DNA of 64,000 bases from Ditylenchus dipsaci (Eukaryota > Nematoda > Chromadorea > Rhabditida > Anguinidae), in the NCBI GenBank assembly GCA_004194705.1, contig SADC01000030.1:124001-188000 (forward strand), in the 5' to 3' direction. Each line of letters opens with the position of its first letter. Position 1 is the stretch's first letter. A model generated the notes under the pieces. That model saw nothing but the letters and a program-made list of their open reading frames with translations, did no database searches and was not told the origin of the DNA. This document shows positions 34,451 to 45,450 of this stretch, one piece after another. A program made the translations under genes and the position numbers.

Positions 34451-36049
34451 TTACAACCCATTCAACAATTTTTCCAGCTCTTTTCTGTCATCCAGTGAAC
34501 GAAGCTCAACTATATCAAATACTGATGAAGCTACTTCAAACTCTTCGAATCTTTGAAGCTTCCGTATTTCTTTGTTGGATTTAGAAGGTTCGAGCTGACT
34601 AGATGCTAAAAAATTGTTTTTTACTTTTTGTAAAAAAAGCTAAGCTCATTAAAGGGCATGCTCGTCGCCGATGGGGAAAATTTTAAGAGGCGGGTACCAT
34701 CGAATTTCAAACGAGAATTAATTTGACGAAATTTTGGAAAAGTCAAGAAAAAATTATGCCTCCAGTGGGATCGAACCGACGACCAACTTTCTCGGTCCGC
34801 AGCCGCTATCTCACTAGGCCACCGATGCTATTAAACGGATGAAGTGTTTTTGATTACTTATTCCCCGCGAGGTACGAATGACTATCAGTTCGTGGTACTT
34901 TTGATTCGTGGTAATCGATTCGTGGCACTATCGATTCGTGGTACTATCGATTCGTGGCTATCGATTCGTGGTACTATTGATGCGCTTTCAAACCTCAAAA
35001 ATACCCCAAAACATTATAAACTTCTAGAAATAGTCCTGAAAACCCCGAACCTCTCAGAACAACGGTTAATTGATTGATCAGCCTCAGCCGGTATTTATGG
35101 CACCAGTAACCCTTACTGTAATTTTACTCACCTCCTGGTGAATATTTGACTTGCAGCATCCTTGATTTGAACAATGTCGAGAGATTCCGAATGGCGCTCG
35201 CGATTGCCAACGATTTCAAGAAAGATAAATGGGAATAAAACCAACATGCGATACAAAAGGATGTGAATCTGATGCAGTTCAATAACCTTGAAAAGGAGCC
35301 TTTTCAGGGTCGAAAAATATTTTAACCAGTCACAAATGAAAAGTACCACGAATTGATAGTACTACGAATCAATAGTACCACGAATCGATAGCCACGAATC
35401 GATAGCACCACGAATCGATTACCACGAATCAAAAGTACTACTAACTGATATTTTGCCCGAGGTACTCGACTAAAATTTATTTTAAAATAATTCTCGTTTG
35501 AATTGACCTGGTATCCGCCTTTCAAAATATTTCCATCGGCGGCGAGCATGCCCCTTTAATGTAGCATACCTTTTGTTTGAGCTGTACCATGGTCAGATGG
35601 CCTGGGATTTAAATTTAGAACTTGGAGGATAGATGTGACTGGAGGCGTGCAAGATCATGCTCTTCATTATGACTGCTTGACCTAGTATTCTGGGATGATG
35701 AAGAAGACTCAGCGGAGGGTGGTGTGGAGCAAGAGGAGCAAGGAGAATCGGATGCGGTCTGTTCGGAAGCAGTCATCAGTTCTTCACGCTCTTTCCCCGA
35801 CTCTGCCTCAGCCCTTTCTTTTGCTTCAGCAATCTGTTTTATCCTCAGCTGATCTTCTCTGTACTTCTGAATCATTTCGTGCTCAGTTTTGAAATCAAAC
35901 TAAAACGTAGCTAAAGAATTAGTACAAGCAGAAACCACGAAAATATACCTTATATCGACATAAGGGCGGTAAAGGTATACAAGGTAGGACAATCATTGGG
36001 GGTGGATAAAAGGCACTTGAGATCTCCATTGAAATATCTTGAATGTAGT
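34451..36049 (-). CDS. UMA-domain protein, UBAP1-like ESCRT-I subunit (partial)
   Basis: Three exons are seen on the minus strand: 35949-36049, 35640-35899, and a last exon from about 34598 to the stop at 34451-34453. The first two give YIQDISMEISSAFYPPP, IPLPPLCRYKFDFKTEHEM and a charged helix RIKQIAEAKERAEAE. The core (aromatic-aspartate start, P-rich strand, LPP.PLPP, then Y.FDF) fits the UMA domain of UBAP1 and MVB12, ESCRT-I subunits for multivesicular-body sorting. A Ser-rich linker follows, and the last exon ends VFDIVELRSLDDRKELEKLL. Upstream exons were not found. The roughly 1.0 kb last intron carries a foldback element and a tRNA-like segment. The family is inferred from a short motif and remains moderate. 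Confidence 0.5.
34653..35560. mobile_element. TTAA-flanked foldback nested with a TTCGTGGTAC tandem-arm element
   Basis: The outer ends read TTAAAGGGCATGCTCG and, inverted, TTAAAGGGGCATGCTCG. Inside, 34878-35458 is a second foldback whose arms are TATCGATTCGTGGTAC units in opposite orientation, ending in GGGCAAAATATCAG. Flanks GAGGTACGA and GAGGTACTC share 7 of 9 bases, fitting a Mutator-type duplication. The composite sits in the last intron of the UBAP1-like gene. Confidence 0.65.
34757..34824 (-). repeat. tRNA-like segment (SINE head)
   Basis: On the minus strand the D-arm GCCTAGTGAGATAGCGGC pairs well and box B reads GGTTCGATCCC. The anticodon stem does not form a normal 5 bp helix and there is no proper acceptor stem, so a functional tRNA is unlikely. 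It lies in the left arm of the surrounding foldback. Confidence 0.5.
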
Positions 36050-37303
36050 CTGAAATCAAGTAAAATGTTAGTAAAAACCACACAAAAGAGTTGCCAACCA
36101 GCGTTTCGATGGTTGAGAGAGTCCATCATTCATAATAAGTGTGTATTAGATTTTAATTTAATGACCACCTAAAAATAGATCAGTACAACGTGGCAATTTT
36201 TTTATTGAATTTTTTGCTCATAAACTTGTAAATCTGTGTATCTCTTGTTTAGAAAGCTGATAACATGGAAAAGCAAACAGCTTTCTGTACATCGTCAAAA
36301 AAACACGGGTTTTTATTTTCAACTCCTCTCAGGACATGAAAAGTCGGTGGTCGATCTCGCAGTTTTCCCATTCGAATTTTTTTTTTTACAATTGTAAAAA
36401 CAAGCATCAATCACAAGTCTGGTGTCATTTGCTTTCTCGTCGTCTCAGCTTTCAAATACCCAGTCAGAAAATTAAAAAAAAAAAGTTAATTCTACTCTCT
36501 ATACAATGGCGCCCCTGGGGACCAGCTAGCTGGGCTATAGCCCCCCCCCCCCCGTCAGGATTTTTTAGCTTTTTTTCGTTTTTTTTTCAACCTTATTTTA
36601 AAAAATTGGCGAGAATTTGAAAAATCGAAAAATATGTTGGTGCCGGTTCATCGAATGTAATTTAATTGGACTGGACCGAGCTTAGGATGCCGGTTTGTCG
36701 AAAATGAACGTTGTGGTCTTTTTTGCTGGCCAACCAATTTTTCCCAAGGTGCCGGTTTAAATCCATTCACCAGAAAAATTTAGCCACCTCATATTTTGAG
36801 TTAACTCTTTTACATGTCAATGACAAAACATGTCTGGCGGAGAACAAGCTATCTTAGCACTGATCAGAAGACAGACAAGCTGTTCGAGCATATGATACAA
36901 AATTCTGTGAATAATTTAGAAACGGATGGCCAGAAAAGAAGGGGGGGAGAGGCGCAAGTGTGAAAATAATGTTCGGCAAAATTTAAAAATTAATTTGGCA
37001 GTGAAGGGAAATCGATTTTTTCTCTGGCCGGCAGGACTTTTCAGCGTGTTTTCTTTTTCTCTGTGTCTGCCTCCTTTTTGTTTGGCTGTCAACTTTTGTC
37101 TCTTTGGATTGTTATGTGATAATCCGGTTCTGAAGGTGGAGAAAAAGATATGCCAAGAATGTATTTAAAGGTTAATGAGGTGGTTAAACCTATTGAGCCA
37201 TTGCTTTGTTTTTACATCGTTTGTGCATTTGGTAAAAACAAATTATGCTACTTTTCAGATCTTTCGACCAAATTACTGAGCCAAATAGCTACCATTGAAT
37301 TTA
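36050..37303. other. Gene-free stretch before MAF1
   Basis: Includes a poly-C dispersed repeat (36505-36560, CCCCCCCCCGTCAGGATTTT) and otherwise nothing supported. Upstream exons of the UBAP1-like gene should lie here on the minus strand but I could not identify them. A TTTTCAG acceptor at 37252-37258 precedes MAF1. Confidence 0.35.
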
Positions 37304-38325
37304 ATGAAGCTCTTGGAAAATACTACTTTTGAGTCAGTCGCATCTTATGTTATTTGCAACTCGATTGATTTCTTGCTTGACTTCAGGTTGGAGAAATTTT
37401 CGTTTGGAAAGAACAAAAATTTGAAGTAATTTGTAGGTTGGAGGCCTATTCCTGCAAAATGATTAATATGGACAAAAAGAGTGGAAGAAAAGCATCAACG
37501 TTTCTGCGACTGGCGATTATAAGAAAAATGGTGGAGGGAAAGAACTGCAGCCGCTCTCACCGTCGGAGGATTTAAACTTGATTCTAACTGGTTTGTCTTC
37601 TAGACCACCCTTCTATGCCACTTTCAACCGGCATAACAACAACCACCGAGTGCACATTCAGCGTCTACGCCATGTTTCAGAGCCTACGAGTTGCACTTCT
37701 TCGGACAATGATGATCACGAAAATCTTCTCGGAAATGGCGCTATATTGGTCTCGGCTGTCTCTCGGCGAACTTTATTCGTATGTTTGCCCATGTTTTACT
37801 GTCTAAATGTTCAAGTTGTGAATTAAAGGATATCGTAGCACTGCTGAACCTTAGCTACCCGGACTATGACTTCTCGCAGACAAAGAGCTCATGTTTTTCT
37901 TTGGTATCTTACCAGGTCGGTCAATTGACTATCTTCCAAAAATCACTCAAACTGTTTACCTTTTTAAATTCAGGATTGTGTGGAAAATGTGGACGGGAAG
38001 TTTTCGGCTACCGTCAACAACTACGGGAATGTGCGCGAAGAGATGTGGAAAGTCATCAACGAGGAAATAAAGGTCAATGAGTGTATTATTTACAGGTGCA
38101 TATACTCTTAGTAGCTTTTTGTATTCACATCGGGACTTTAGTTACATTCCGAGCTATGGTGGAGATCCCTTTACAGATGATGGATGCATATGGTCCTTCA
38201 ACTACCTCTTCTACAACAAGTCTTTGAAGCGATTTTTGTTCTTTGCATGTCGTGCTTTACGTTCTGAACAGTCGGACCGATTGGATTTGTCTTCTGAACA
38301 GCTATGGGGTACAGACGCTAACTAA
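37304..38325 (+). CDS. mafr-1: MAF1, repressor of RNA polymerase III, two 1-nt frame breaks
   Basis: Six exons: 37304-37348, 37387-37590, 37604-37778, 37829-37915, 37974-38095, 38142-38325. The protein starts [10 protein letters not shown] and has all MAF1 signature blocks: A-box LEAYSCKM, then PDYDFS in the B-box, WKVINEEI, and [15 protein letters not shown] in the C-box. MAF1 binds Pol III and TFIIIB and represses tRNA and 5S transcription under stress. The second and third exons are each one base short of the length required by their intron phases. The breaks lie at the AAAA run near 37492 and at a CC near 37670; adding one base at each restores family sequence. The linker between A- and B-boxes is Ser/Thr/Asp-rich as usual. 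An acceptor at 37252-37258 precedes the ATG by 45 nt. Confidence 0.92.
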
Positions 38326-38706
38326 GCAATAACAGTAAGCTATTGTTTAAAGACCCTCTGAAGATTAGTACATAAGTTTTTTAGAGTGTTGTTCCATATG
38401 GCTGGTCCGAGCAAGGAATTTCGAGTAGAATTATAACCCTTTATCAGTGTTAGTAATGTCACCAATCTCTGATTTACCGTTCCGTTTGTTCACTAATAAC
38501 AAATCTTCTCTTTAATTCTGCTTTATCTTTGTATATAATTTGTATTCCTAGTTGCGTTATTACTCGTAGGTTTTATTCAGGACATATTGGCGTGTTCTAC
38601 CATTTTTTTGTCTACAGAACTCATTTATCCACCTCTAGTTAGCTGCTGAACACAACCTCTTGTTTTGTAATAGTCTAATTTTGAGACTTTTTTTAGCACA
38701 TATTTC
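38326..38706. other. MAF1 3' flank
   Basis: AT-rich 3' UTR and intergenic sequence; no other feature seen. Confidence 0.35.
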
Positions 38707-39030
38707 GGGCAGCCGTCGATTGCGCCATTTCAAATTGCGCCAATTCAGATTGCGCCACTGCAAATTGCGCCAAAATCGAAGTGCGCCACTGCACATTGCG
38801 CCATTACAACCTTGCAAATTTCTGGTCATTTTACTGAAATTGGTCATTGAAGGACATGAAAACAGTCAGCCCTAATAGTAGAAGGGAACAAAATCCGTTG
38901 AGATCAGATTAAAAAGGTATTTGCCTAACTTTGATTAGAGTATATAGTGGCGCAATTTGGTTTTGGCGCAATTTGAATGTGGCGTAATCTGAATTGGCGC
39001 AATTTGAAATGGCGCAATCGTCGGCTGCAC
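38707..39030. mobile_element. MULE-like foldback with AAATTGCGCC tandem arms
   Basis: The ends GGGCAGCCGTCGATTGCGCC and, inverted, GTGCAGCCGACGATTGCGCC enclose arms of AAATTGCGCC/ATTGCGCCA units. Flanks CATATTTC (38699-38706) and CATACTTC (39031-39038) match at 7 of 8. It is 324 bp with no ORF. The following 39031-39590 carries no other feature I can support. Confidence 0.75.
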
Positions 39031-39612
39031 CATACTTCATCGTTCGATCAGTTTGTGCTAAAGTTGTGAGATAGACCAGCCTGTAATTTGAAAAAAATGA
39101 GGTTATACAAAAATAACTAAAAAATTGTTTTAAATATTATCTTGTCAAACTTTACGTAGTATGCGGAAACTCAAGTAGATGTCAACTTCACAACTTTAGT
39201 CCCTGCTGTTTATGGTTGATGTTAACGTGCTCTACATGTATGGTCATATAACCAAGCGGCTTTTCCTTATGACTCGTGTAGATATTTCCGTGTTTGAATT
39301 CGCGCATTTTAATGTGAATAACCTTATAATTCTCGTTGATTGATAGTTTTCAATTGTATGGCTGGGCCAAATTAATTTTTTTAAATCTTACCAATTGTAT
39401 TTCACCAATCTTACGTATAATCTTCTGTGCGTTATTTCTGTGTGTAATAATGCTAGTTATAGTGGTACTTAAAAGTAAATAAAGCTAGGGCTTCAGTTAT
39501 CTTTTTTACCGCAATCGTCATGCCAAAATTATCCATTCCGCGATTAGCCGAGAGTAGATAATAAAACATAAGTAAAAGTCTTGATATTTTAGCTTTCAAC
39601 GCTGGTGGGACC

Positions 39613-40541
39613 ATGACGCCAGAAGAAAGGCTTCCAGCTCAATATGAGTATCTAGATCATACAGCAGATGTTCAAATTCATTCTTGGGAACCTCCTTAAC
39701 GCGAGCAATTGAGGAAGTAGTGTTAGCCATGTATGGTACGGAAATAACACTGTATTACTCATAATTAAAGTCCTGGCCACTTTTCAAAAAATTGTAATTT
39801 TTAAAACTTTAATTGCGTTTATACTATGGTATGTTTCTGTTTTAGTTTGCAAACTTTGAAAAAATGATTTATAGGTTATCGAAAACTTTTTCGAGATTTT
39901 CCGAGAGCCCAGATAATTTGAAAAACCTAAAGTCAGACCACTTGAAATTTGGGGAGGGCTTTCATTAGGGGAAATACGGCAATTTGAAATTGGTTTCATG
40001 TTAACTCACTTCAGGCTACATGACAACAGACTTTGAAAAAGTGCAAAATGAATACTCCATGGATTTCTCCGCTTCCGGTCAAGATCTAAATCAGATGCTC
40101 TATAACTTATTGGACACATGTCTCTACCACTTCAATGCAGAACCATTCTTTATTGGACGCTGGTGTCAGGTTATTATATTTGACATCATTAATTCGTAAT
40201 TTGGATTATTTAGGTTCTCAGTTTGGAGCAAAGTTGTCAAGGAAACTGCATAAAAACTTTTGGAGACGATGGTGGGATGGGGCTGAACCGTTCTCTATCA
40301 AACTGCGATGTTTTGGAGAGTCATTTGATCTGAAGAAGCATCCACCAGAACAGAAATCAAGGCAATCACCTATTCCAACATGCAGATCAATCAACCGACT
40401 CATTCAAAGACAGCATCCCAGCCAGAAAAGAGAAGGAAAGAAGACAGAGGAAGTTCTGATGAATCGGCAAACAGCTGTGGGTCAGGGGGTGCAGAAGAAA
40501 AGAGTGATCTCGTCCATATTTATGTCATTGTTGACATTTGA
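39613..40541 (+). CDS. Archease, tRNA ligase cofactor, frame broken by 1-nt losses
   Basis: Three exons: 39613-39735, 40015-40169, 40214-40541. The protein begins with YEYLDHTADVQIHSW, continues with AIEEVVLAMYG, LLDTCLYHFNAEPFFIGR and LRCFGESFDLKKHPP, and ends ITYSNMQI ... YVIVDI. Archease activates the RtcB tRNA-splicing ligase by promoting guanylylation, through its conserved Asp/His metal site (LDHTAD). Exon 1 lacks one G at TTGGGAACC (39690), since the frame otherwise hits TAA at once. Exon 3 is two bases short of a multiple of three, one near CCACCAGAACAG (40345-40360) and one earlier in the exon. A long Ser/Lys/Glu insert sits between ITYSNMQI and the terminal VHIYVIVDI. The acceptor at 39591-39592 is 20 nt before the ATG. 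Confidence 0.88.
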
Positions 40542-40664
40542 AAATAAAGAATTCTATTTCGAGTTTTTTTTTGATGACCGGTCTTGAAGCCATTAATTCT
40601 ATTCTAAGTCAATCTACACCGGTTTTTCGGTTACATGCTTGTCAGGTTATAGAGTTCAATAATT

Positions 40665-43600
40665 ATGAACGTCCAAAAGAAAGCTTTCAAGCGCAAGATA
40701 GATGGTATGAAGAAACGAGACAAAGCTCCTACAGCAGCTAAAGGTGGTACTAAATCTTCGATTCTTACGGATGTGGATTTCGACTCTCTCCAAGGAAAGG
40801 TTTCTGCGAACACTCTGAAGGCGATTGAAGACATGGGATTTTCCAAAATGACTGAGATCCAAGCCAAATCAATTGAACCTCTGCTCCAGGTCCCATAAAT
40901 TTTTACGATTTTTAAGAGTGCTGATAAAACAAACTTTTCAGGGCTCGGACGTTCTAGGTGCCGCGAAGACGGGTAGTGGTAAGACCCTCGCTTTCCTTGT
41001 TCCTGCAATAGAGCTTCTTCTTAAATCAAACTGGCGTCAAAGTAATGGAACTGGAGTGTTGATCATCTCGCCAACAAGGGAATTGAGCATGCAGACTTAT
41101 GGAGTGCTTAGCGAACTGATGGAGAAACATCCTCACCTGACGCATGGAATGGGTAAGAGTGAATTTTTCGTTGTGACAGTCAGTGATGTCAATAAGAGAC
41201 GAGGGTCAACTCGCGAAGGATTTAACTCGCGAAGGATTCAACTTGCGAAAATCAACTCGCGAAGGTTTTTAAAATCACGCTTTTATAGGTACTTGAAACG
41301 GTTATTGAAGTAATATTGTCATCATTTTTACCTCGCGTTTTCGACCCCCGCTTTTCTTTTTGAATTATTTGATAATAAATTATTATTTCCAAAATGAATT
41401 TAAATTAGGAACAAAAAGGTGGCACTCACGACCTACCAAAATAATATATCTGATTGCTACACTTGGGTAGAGAGTAGCTAGAGCTCTAGCTATCTAGCTC
41501 TCGGCTAAACTTAAGTATACCCACCCCACTGAACTATAGTATACCCATCCCAGAAATTTGCCTTGGTCCCCCAAGCTGATTTTTTTTACAAATTTTTTTT
41601 GCAAAAAAATCAGCTTGGGGGACCAAGGCAAATTTCTGGGGTGGTATACTATAGTTCAGTGGGGTGGGTATAATATATTTGAGCCCTAGCTCTCTATAGA
41701 GATGAGAGGAACTGGTACATAAGGTAGGTTGATAGATGAGTTATGTAGATGAGTAGGTATGGTAGATGAATGGGTGGGTAAAAGGGTAGTAGGGTAGGTG
41801 GATATGTAAGAAGAGTAGGTTTGCCATAAGAGTGAATGGCATGCCAAGGAAGTAATAAGACATATCAAGAGTGTGGTTAGGTGAACCGGAAGAATTGTAA
41901 CGTATGCCAGAAGATCAGATGGCTATTTTAGGATAAAGGGTAAGTATACCAGATGGCAGCCTTCAAGTTCTGTTACCCAATTATTCTAGTACGCATGTAG
42001 AAGTACTCACAAGGGAAGTACCCGAGGTGTGCTTTTGATGAGCAGAGGTGACTCTTTTTTCTGTTGTCTATTCTTGTAGAGCATCCGCAGGTGTCGTGTA
42101 TATAGTATAATAGTCCATACAAGAACTTAAATTTTAAAACCTTCGCGAGTTGAATCCTTCGCGAGTTAAATCCTTCGCGAGTTGACCTTCGCGGGTTGAA
42201 TCCTTCGCGGGTTGAATCCTTCGCGGGTTGATATTTTACCGTCAATAAGTGCATTAAAGTGCATACGCATTATCGAAATTGCACGTGCATTTCCCAATTG
42301 CACATCCTTTTTTGTAATTGCAGATGCATTTTGAAAGTGCATCTGCATTTCTGAAAATGCATGTGTACTTTTGAAAGTTAAAAGAAAGTACTTTTGAATG
42401 AAATAATACTTTTGAAAGTACACATGTATTTTCAGAAATGCGGATGCACTTTCAAAATGCATATGCAATTTGAAAAGGCACATGCAATATCTAAAGTGCA
42501 TATGTACTTTTATGCACTTATTGACATCACTGGTGACAGTTACTGGTTATCTCTCAAATTACAAATGTAGTCATGGGTGGAGCAAATCGTCACACAGAAG
42601 CTCAACGTCTTGCAAATGGGGTGGCCATGCTTGTTGCTACACCTGGGCGGCTTTTGGATCATCTACAGGTAAAAAACTTGATATTAAACAATCATAGCAC
42701 CTAACTTGAAATTTTTCTTATTTAGAACACTGAAGAATTCTCTGTTAGCAACCTGAAGTGTCTCATAATCGACGAAGCAGATCGGATTTTCGACATTGGA
42801 TTTGAGGTTGAGATGCATCAAATTATCAAAATGTTGCCCAAGAAGCGCCAAACTGTGCTGTTCTCTGCCACTCATTCTCACAAGGTTGATGACTTGGTGA
42901 AAGTTGCGCTCAATACGAATCCTCTAAAAATCGGATTGGATGAATCTGATGGCCAAAATGCGGATGGATCAAAAACTGCTACAGTGGAAGGGCTGGAACA
43001 GGTAAACTTATAATGCGGGCAACCTTTCCTTACTGACCCAGCTTTCAGGGATACGTAGTTTGCCCATCGGAGAAGCGATTCCTATTGCTGTTTACGTTTT
43101 TGAAAAAGAATCGTAACAAAAAAGTGATGGTCTTCTTTTCATCGTGCGCTTCTGTGAAATTCCACCATGAGCTGTTGAATTACATTGACCTTCCTGTGTC
43201 CAGCATTCATGTAATGTCTAATATTCTCTTGATTACGGTTGAAATTTTACTTTTGTAGGGAAAACTGAAGCAACAGAAACGCACTTGCACCTTCTTCTCT
43301 TTCTGTCAATCAAAATCAGGCATTCTTTTGTGCACAGACGTGGCTGCCCGTGGGCTGGATATACCAGAAGTTGATTGGATTATTCAGGTTGTCTTTTATG
43401 CAGTTAAAGTGAGGCTTTCATAGCGAAAATATTGATTTTGTTTAGTACGACCCGCCAGATGAGCCAAGGGAATATATCCATAGAGTTGGTAGAACGGCTC
43501 GGGGTGATACTGGGACAGGCCACGCTTTGTTGATACTGAGACCAGAAGAGTTGGGCTTTCTGCGATTTTTGAAGGCTGCAAAGGTGACACTAAATGAGTA

Positions 43601-44008
43601 TGAGTTCTCTTGGGCCAAAATAGCCAACATTCAACCTCAAATGGAGAAGTTGATAACTCAGAATTACTACTTGAACAAGTCTGCTAAGGAAGCCTACAAG
43701 TAAGTATCTGCTGCATCGGTTAAAGCGGATTTGCGCAACTTCTGAGAAAATCCAGCATCATTGCAGACCTTTTCAGGGGTTACATTCGTTCATATGACTC
43801 CCATTCGCTGAAACAAATCTATGACATAAACACTCTTGATTTGGTCAAAGTTGCAAGGTCTTTTGGATTCGAAGCGCCTCCTTTCGTCGATTTGCCCGTT
43901 TCACATAAGCCGAAGGTTAAGCCACTTGAGAAAAAGCTTCAGAAAGATGGACACAAGAAGATGGGAATGTTTCCAGCAAAGAAAAAAGCGAAAGTAAACC
44001 AATTATAG
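40665..44008 (+). CDS. DEAD-box RNA helicase DDX18/Has1
   Basis: Eight exons, all in phase: 40665-40889, 40942-41152, 42571-42668, 42726-43001, 43049-43210, 43259-43387, 43446-43699, 43777-44008. They encode 528 residues. Motifs in order: Q motif (FSKMTEIQ), Walker [28 protein letters not shown] in [21 protein letters not shown] and HRVGRTARG. The C-terminal block [17 protein letters not shown] is specific to DDX18/Has1, which works in 60S ribosome assembly in the nucleolus. The N-terminus is short and basic compared with human DDX18 and closer to yeast Has1. Intron 2 is 1418 nt and filled by two nested transposons. The ATG lies 19 nt after an acceptor (CTTGTCAG, 40645) and 124 nt after the archease stop, so it is probably the downstream gene of an operon. 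Confidence 0.95.
41181..42532. mobile_element. hAT MITE in DDX18 intron 2, split by another element
   Basis: The ends CAGTGATGTCAATAAG are perfect inverted repeats, flanked by exact 8 bp copies of GTGACAGT (41173-41180 and 42533-42540). Both are hAT hallmarks. Its own arms (42250-42530) are made of AAAGTGCATATGCA-like units. Removing the nested element leaves a MITE of about 300 bp. Confidence 0.85.
41197..42240. mobile_element. MULE-like foldback with ACTCGCGAAGG tandem arms, nested in a hAT MITE
   Basis: The arms at 41205-41265 and 42138-42235 consist of TCAACTCGCGAAGGATT units in opposite orientation. The 9 bp flank GTCAATAAG is exact at 41188-41196 and 42241-42249. The target was the arm of the hAT MITE, which fixes the order of insertion. 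A smaller palindrome (41510-41690, around CCTTGGTCCCCCAAGCTGA) and a run of GTAGGTA-like units (41690-41830) lie inside. Confidence 0.8.
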
Positions 44009-44283
44009 AGCTTGTTCTTGTTGTTGCCGTTGTTATTTGTTGTTGTTGCCGAATTGAAAAAAATATGTTTGAAAAATGCTTTAATTTGGTCTTGTGCTTG
44101 GAGTGCTTCAGTCCGCCGATTTTCGTAGTAAATTCATCTTTCCCCAGTAAAAGGCATAACAGCGATCGGATACAAATTGTGATCGGATACAATTGCGATC
44201 GGATACAGCGATCGGATACAACTCCGATCGGATGCAGCGATTAGATACAACTGCGATCGGATACAACGATCGGATACAGCGAT

Positions 44284-44471
44284 TACAGTTGACTCTCTCG
44301 TTAACGAATCTCTCGTTAACAAATTACTCTCGTTAACGAACTTTCGGTCAAGACTTTTTGGTTTAGCTTGGTTGGTTTGGTCGTTTACGAACTCTTTTGT
44401 TAACGAACTCTCTCGTCAACGAAGTAATACGTCCGGTCCCTTCGGGTTTGTTAACGAGAGAGTCGACTGTA
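44284..44471. mobile_element. Pogo/Tigger-type MITE with GTTAACGA units
   Basis: The ends TACAGTTGACTCTCTCG and, inverted, TACAGTCGACTCTCTCG are TA-flanked, and the inside is short CTCTCGTTAACGAA units in both orientations. It is related by its ends to 46463-47059 and 56268-56541. Confidence 0.65.
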
Positions 44472-44569
44472 ATTAATTTTGTATCAACACTCTTTTTTAC
44501 TCGATTTTCCTTCATCAAAAAGCTCTCATATTATTTGTTTGCATTTACGTGAGCTCTCAATTTTAAAGG

Positions 44570-44803
44570 GCCATTGCCACCTGTTTTGAATTGTCCCCCG
44601 CCAATTCAATTTTTTTTGCCTAATCATTCAACTTCTGCACGGATTTTTTTATCTTGGTTTCTAACAAAACAAGGCTTAGAATTTAATTTTAGGTATAGTT
44701 GTGATAGAAACCAAGTTGAAAAATCAGTACAGAAGTTCAATGATTCAGAAAAAAATTTGAATTGGCGGGGGACAACCGTTGTCGGAGACGGCAATGGCCC
44801 TTT
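44570..44803. mobile_element. TTAA-type palindromic MITE, copy 3 (best preserved)
   Basis: The perfect-looking ends TTTAAAGGGCCATTGCC and GGCAATGGCCCTTTAA bound arms containing GAATTGTCCCCCGCCAATTC and CCTAATCATTCAACTTCTG. It is the reference copy for 21990-22212, 33699-33935 and the left half at 47238-47297. Confidence 0.75.
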
Positions 44804-45450
44804 AAGCTCATTTTGTTGTTGCTTCTTTCGTTCGTATTTTAATATGATTTCCATGATATTGTTCTCATTTATCAGATGGCTCATGTTGAATTTGAACCAA
44901 ATGCAGAGGCACTGCGGGAAATCCTGAAGTTGTGGAAAGTAGTATCCTAGAAGACCCGGCCAGTGTTTCCGAAAGTAACCCCTACAGTAACACCTACATG
45001 TACTATCTAACCATACACCTACATTAACACCTGAAATCAAACGTACACCCACCCGTACACACACACCTGAAATTAAACGTACCATACATCTACATGTACA
45101 CTTAAATAAACCGTACACGTACCCGTACACCTACACTTGAAATTAAACAAACCCTACCCGTACACATACAGTTTGGCGTACTGTACCGTACAGTACGGTA
45201 CACTAAGTGTTTACAATAGTACTATAGTACATGGCGCTACCCAGGTTCTTAAATTAGAAGTTATAATAAAGTACTGTTTCGAAAAAGTCAAAGTTTATAA
45301 AAAAATGGTTTCGCCAAAAACAGGTTTGAAGAAAGATCATATTTGACAATAAACATTTTGCAAACAAATGTTTCGCTAAATAAATAGTTTCTTCAAGTCA
45401 GAGTTTTCAAAAGACAAATTTTAAATTAAACTCCAGAATCCGAAATTTTG

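Noticed and set aside
34757..34824. Functional tRNA gene on the minus strand
   Set aside because: Good boxes A and B but no proper anticodon or acceptor stem; kept only as a tRNA-like repeat.
40665..44008. Calling the helicase DDX1 because it neighbours archease
   Set aside because: It lacks the SPRY insert of DDX1 and its C-terminal block is that of DDX18/Has1.
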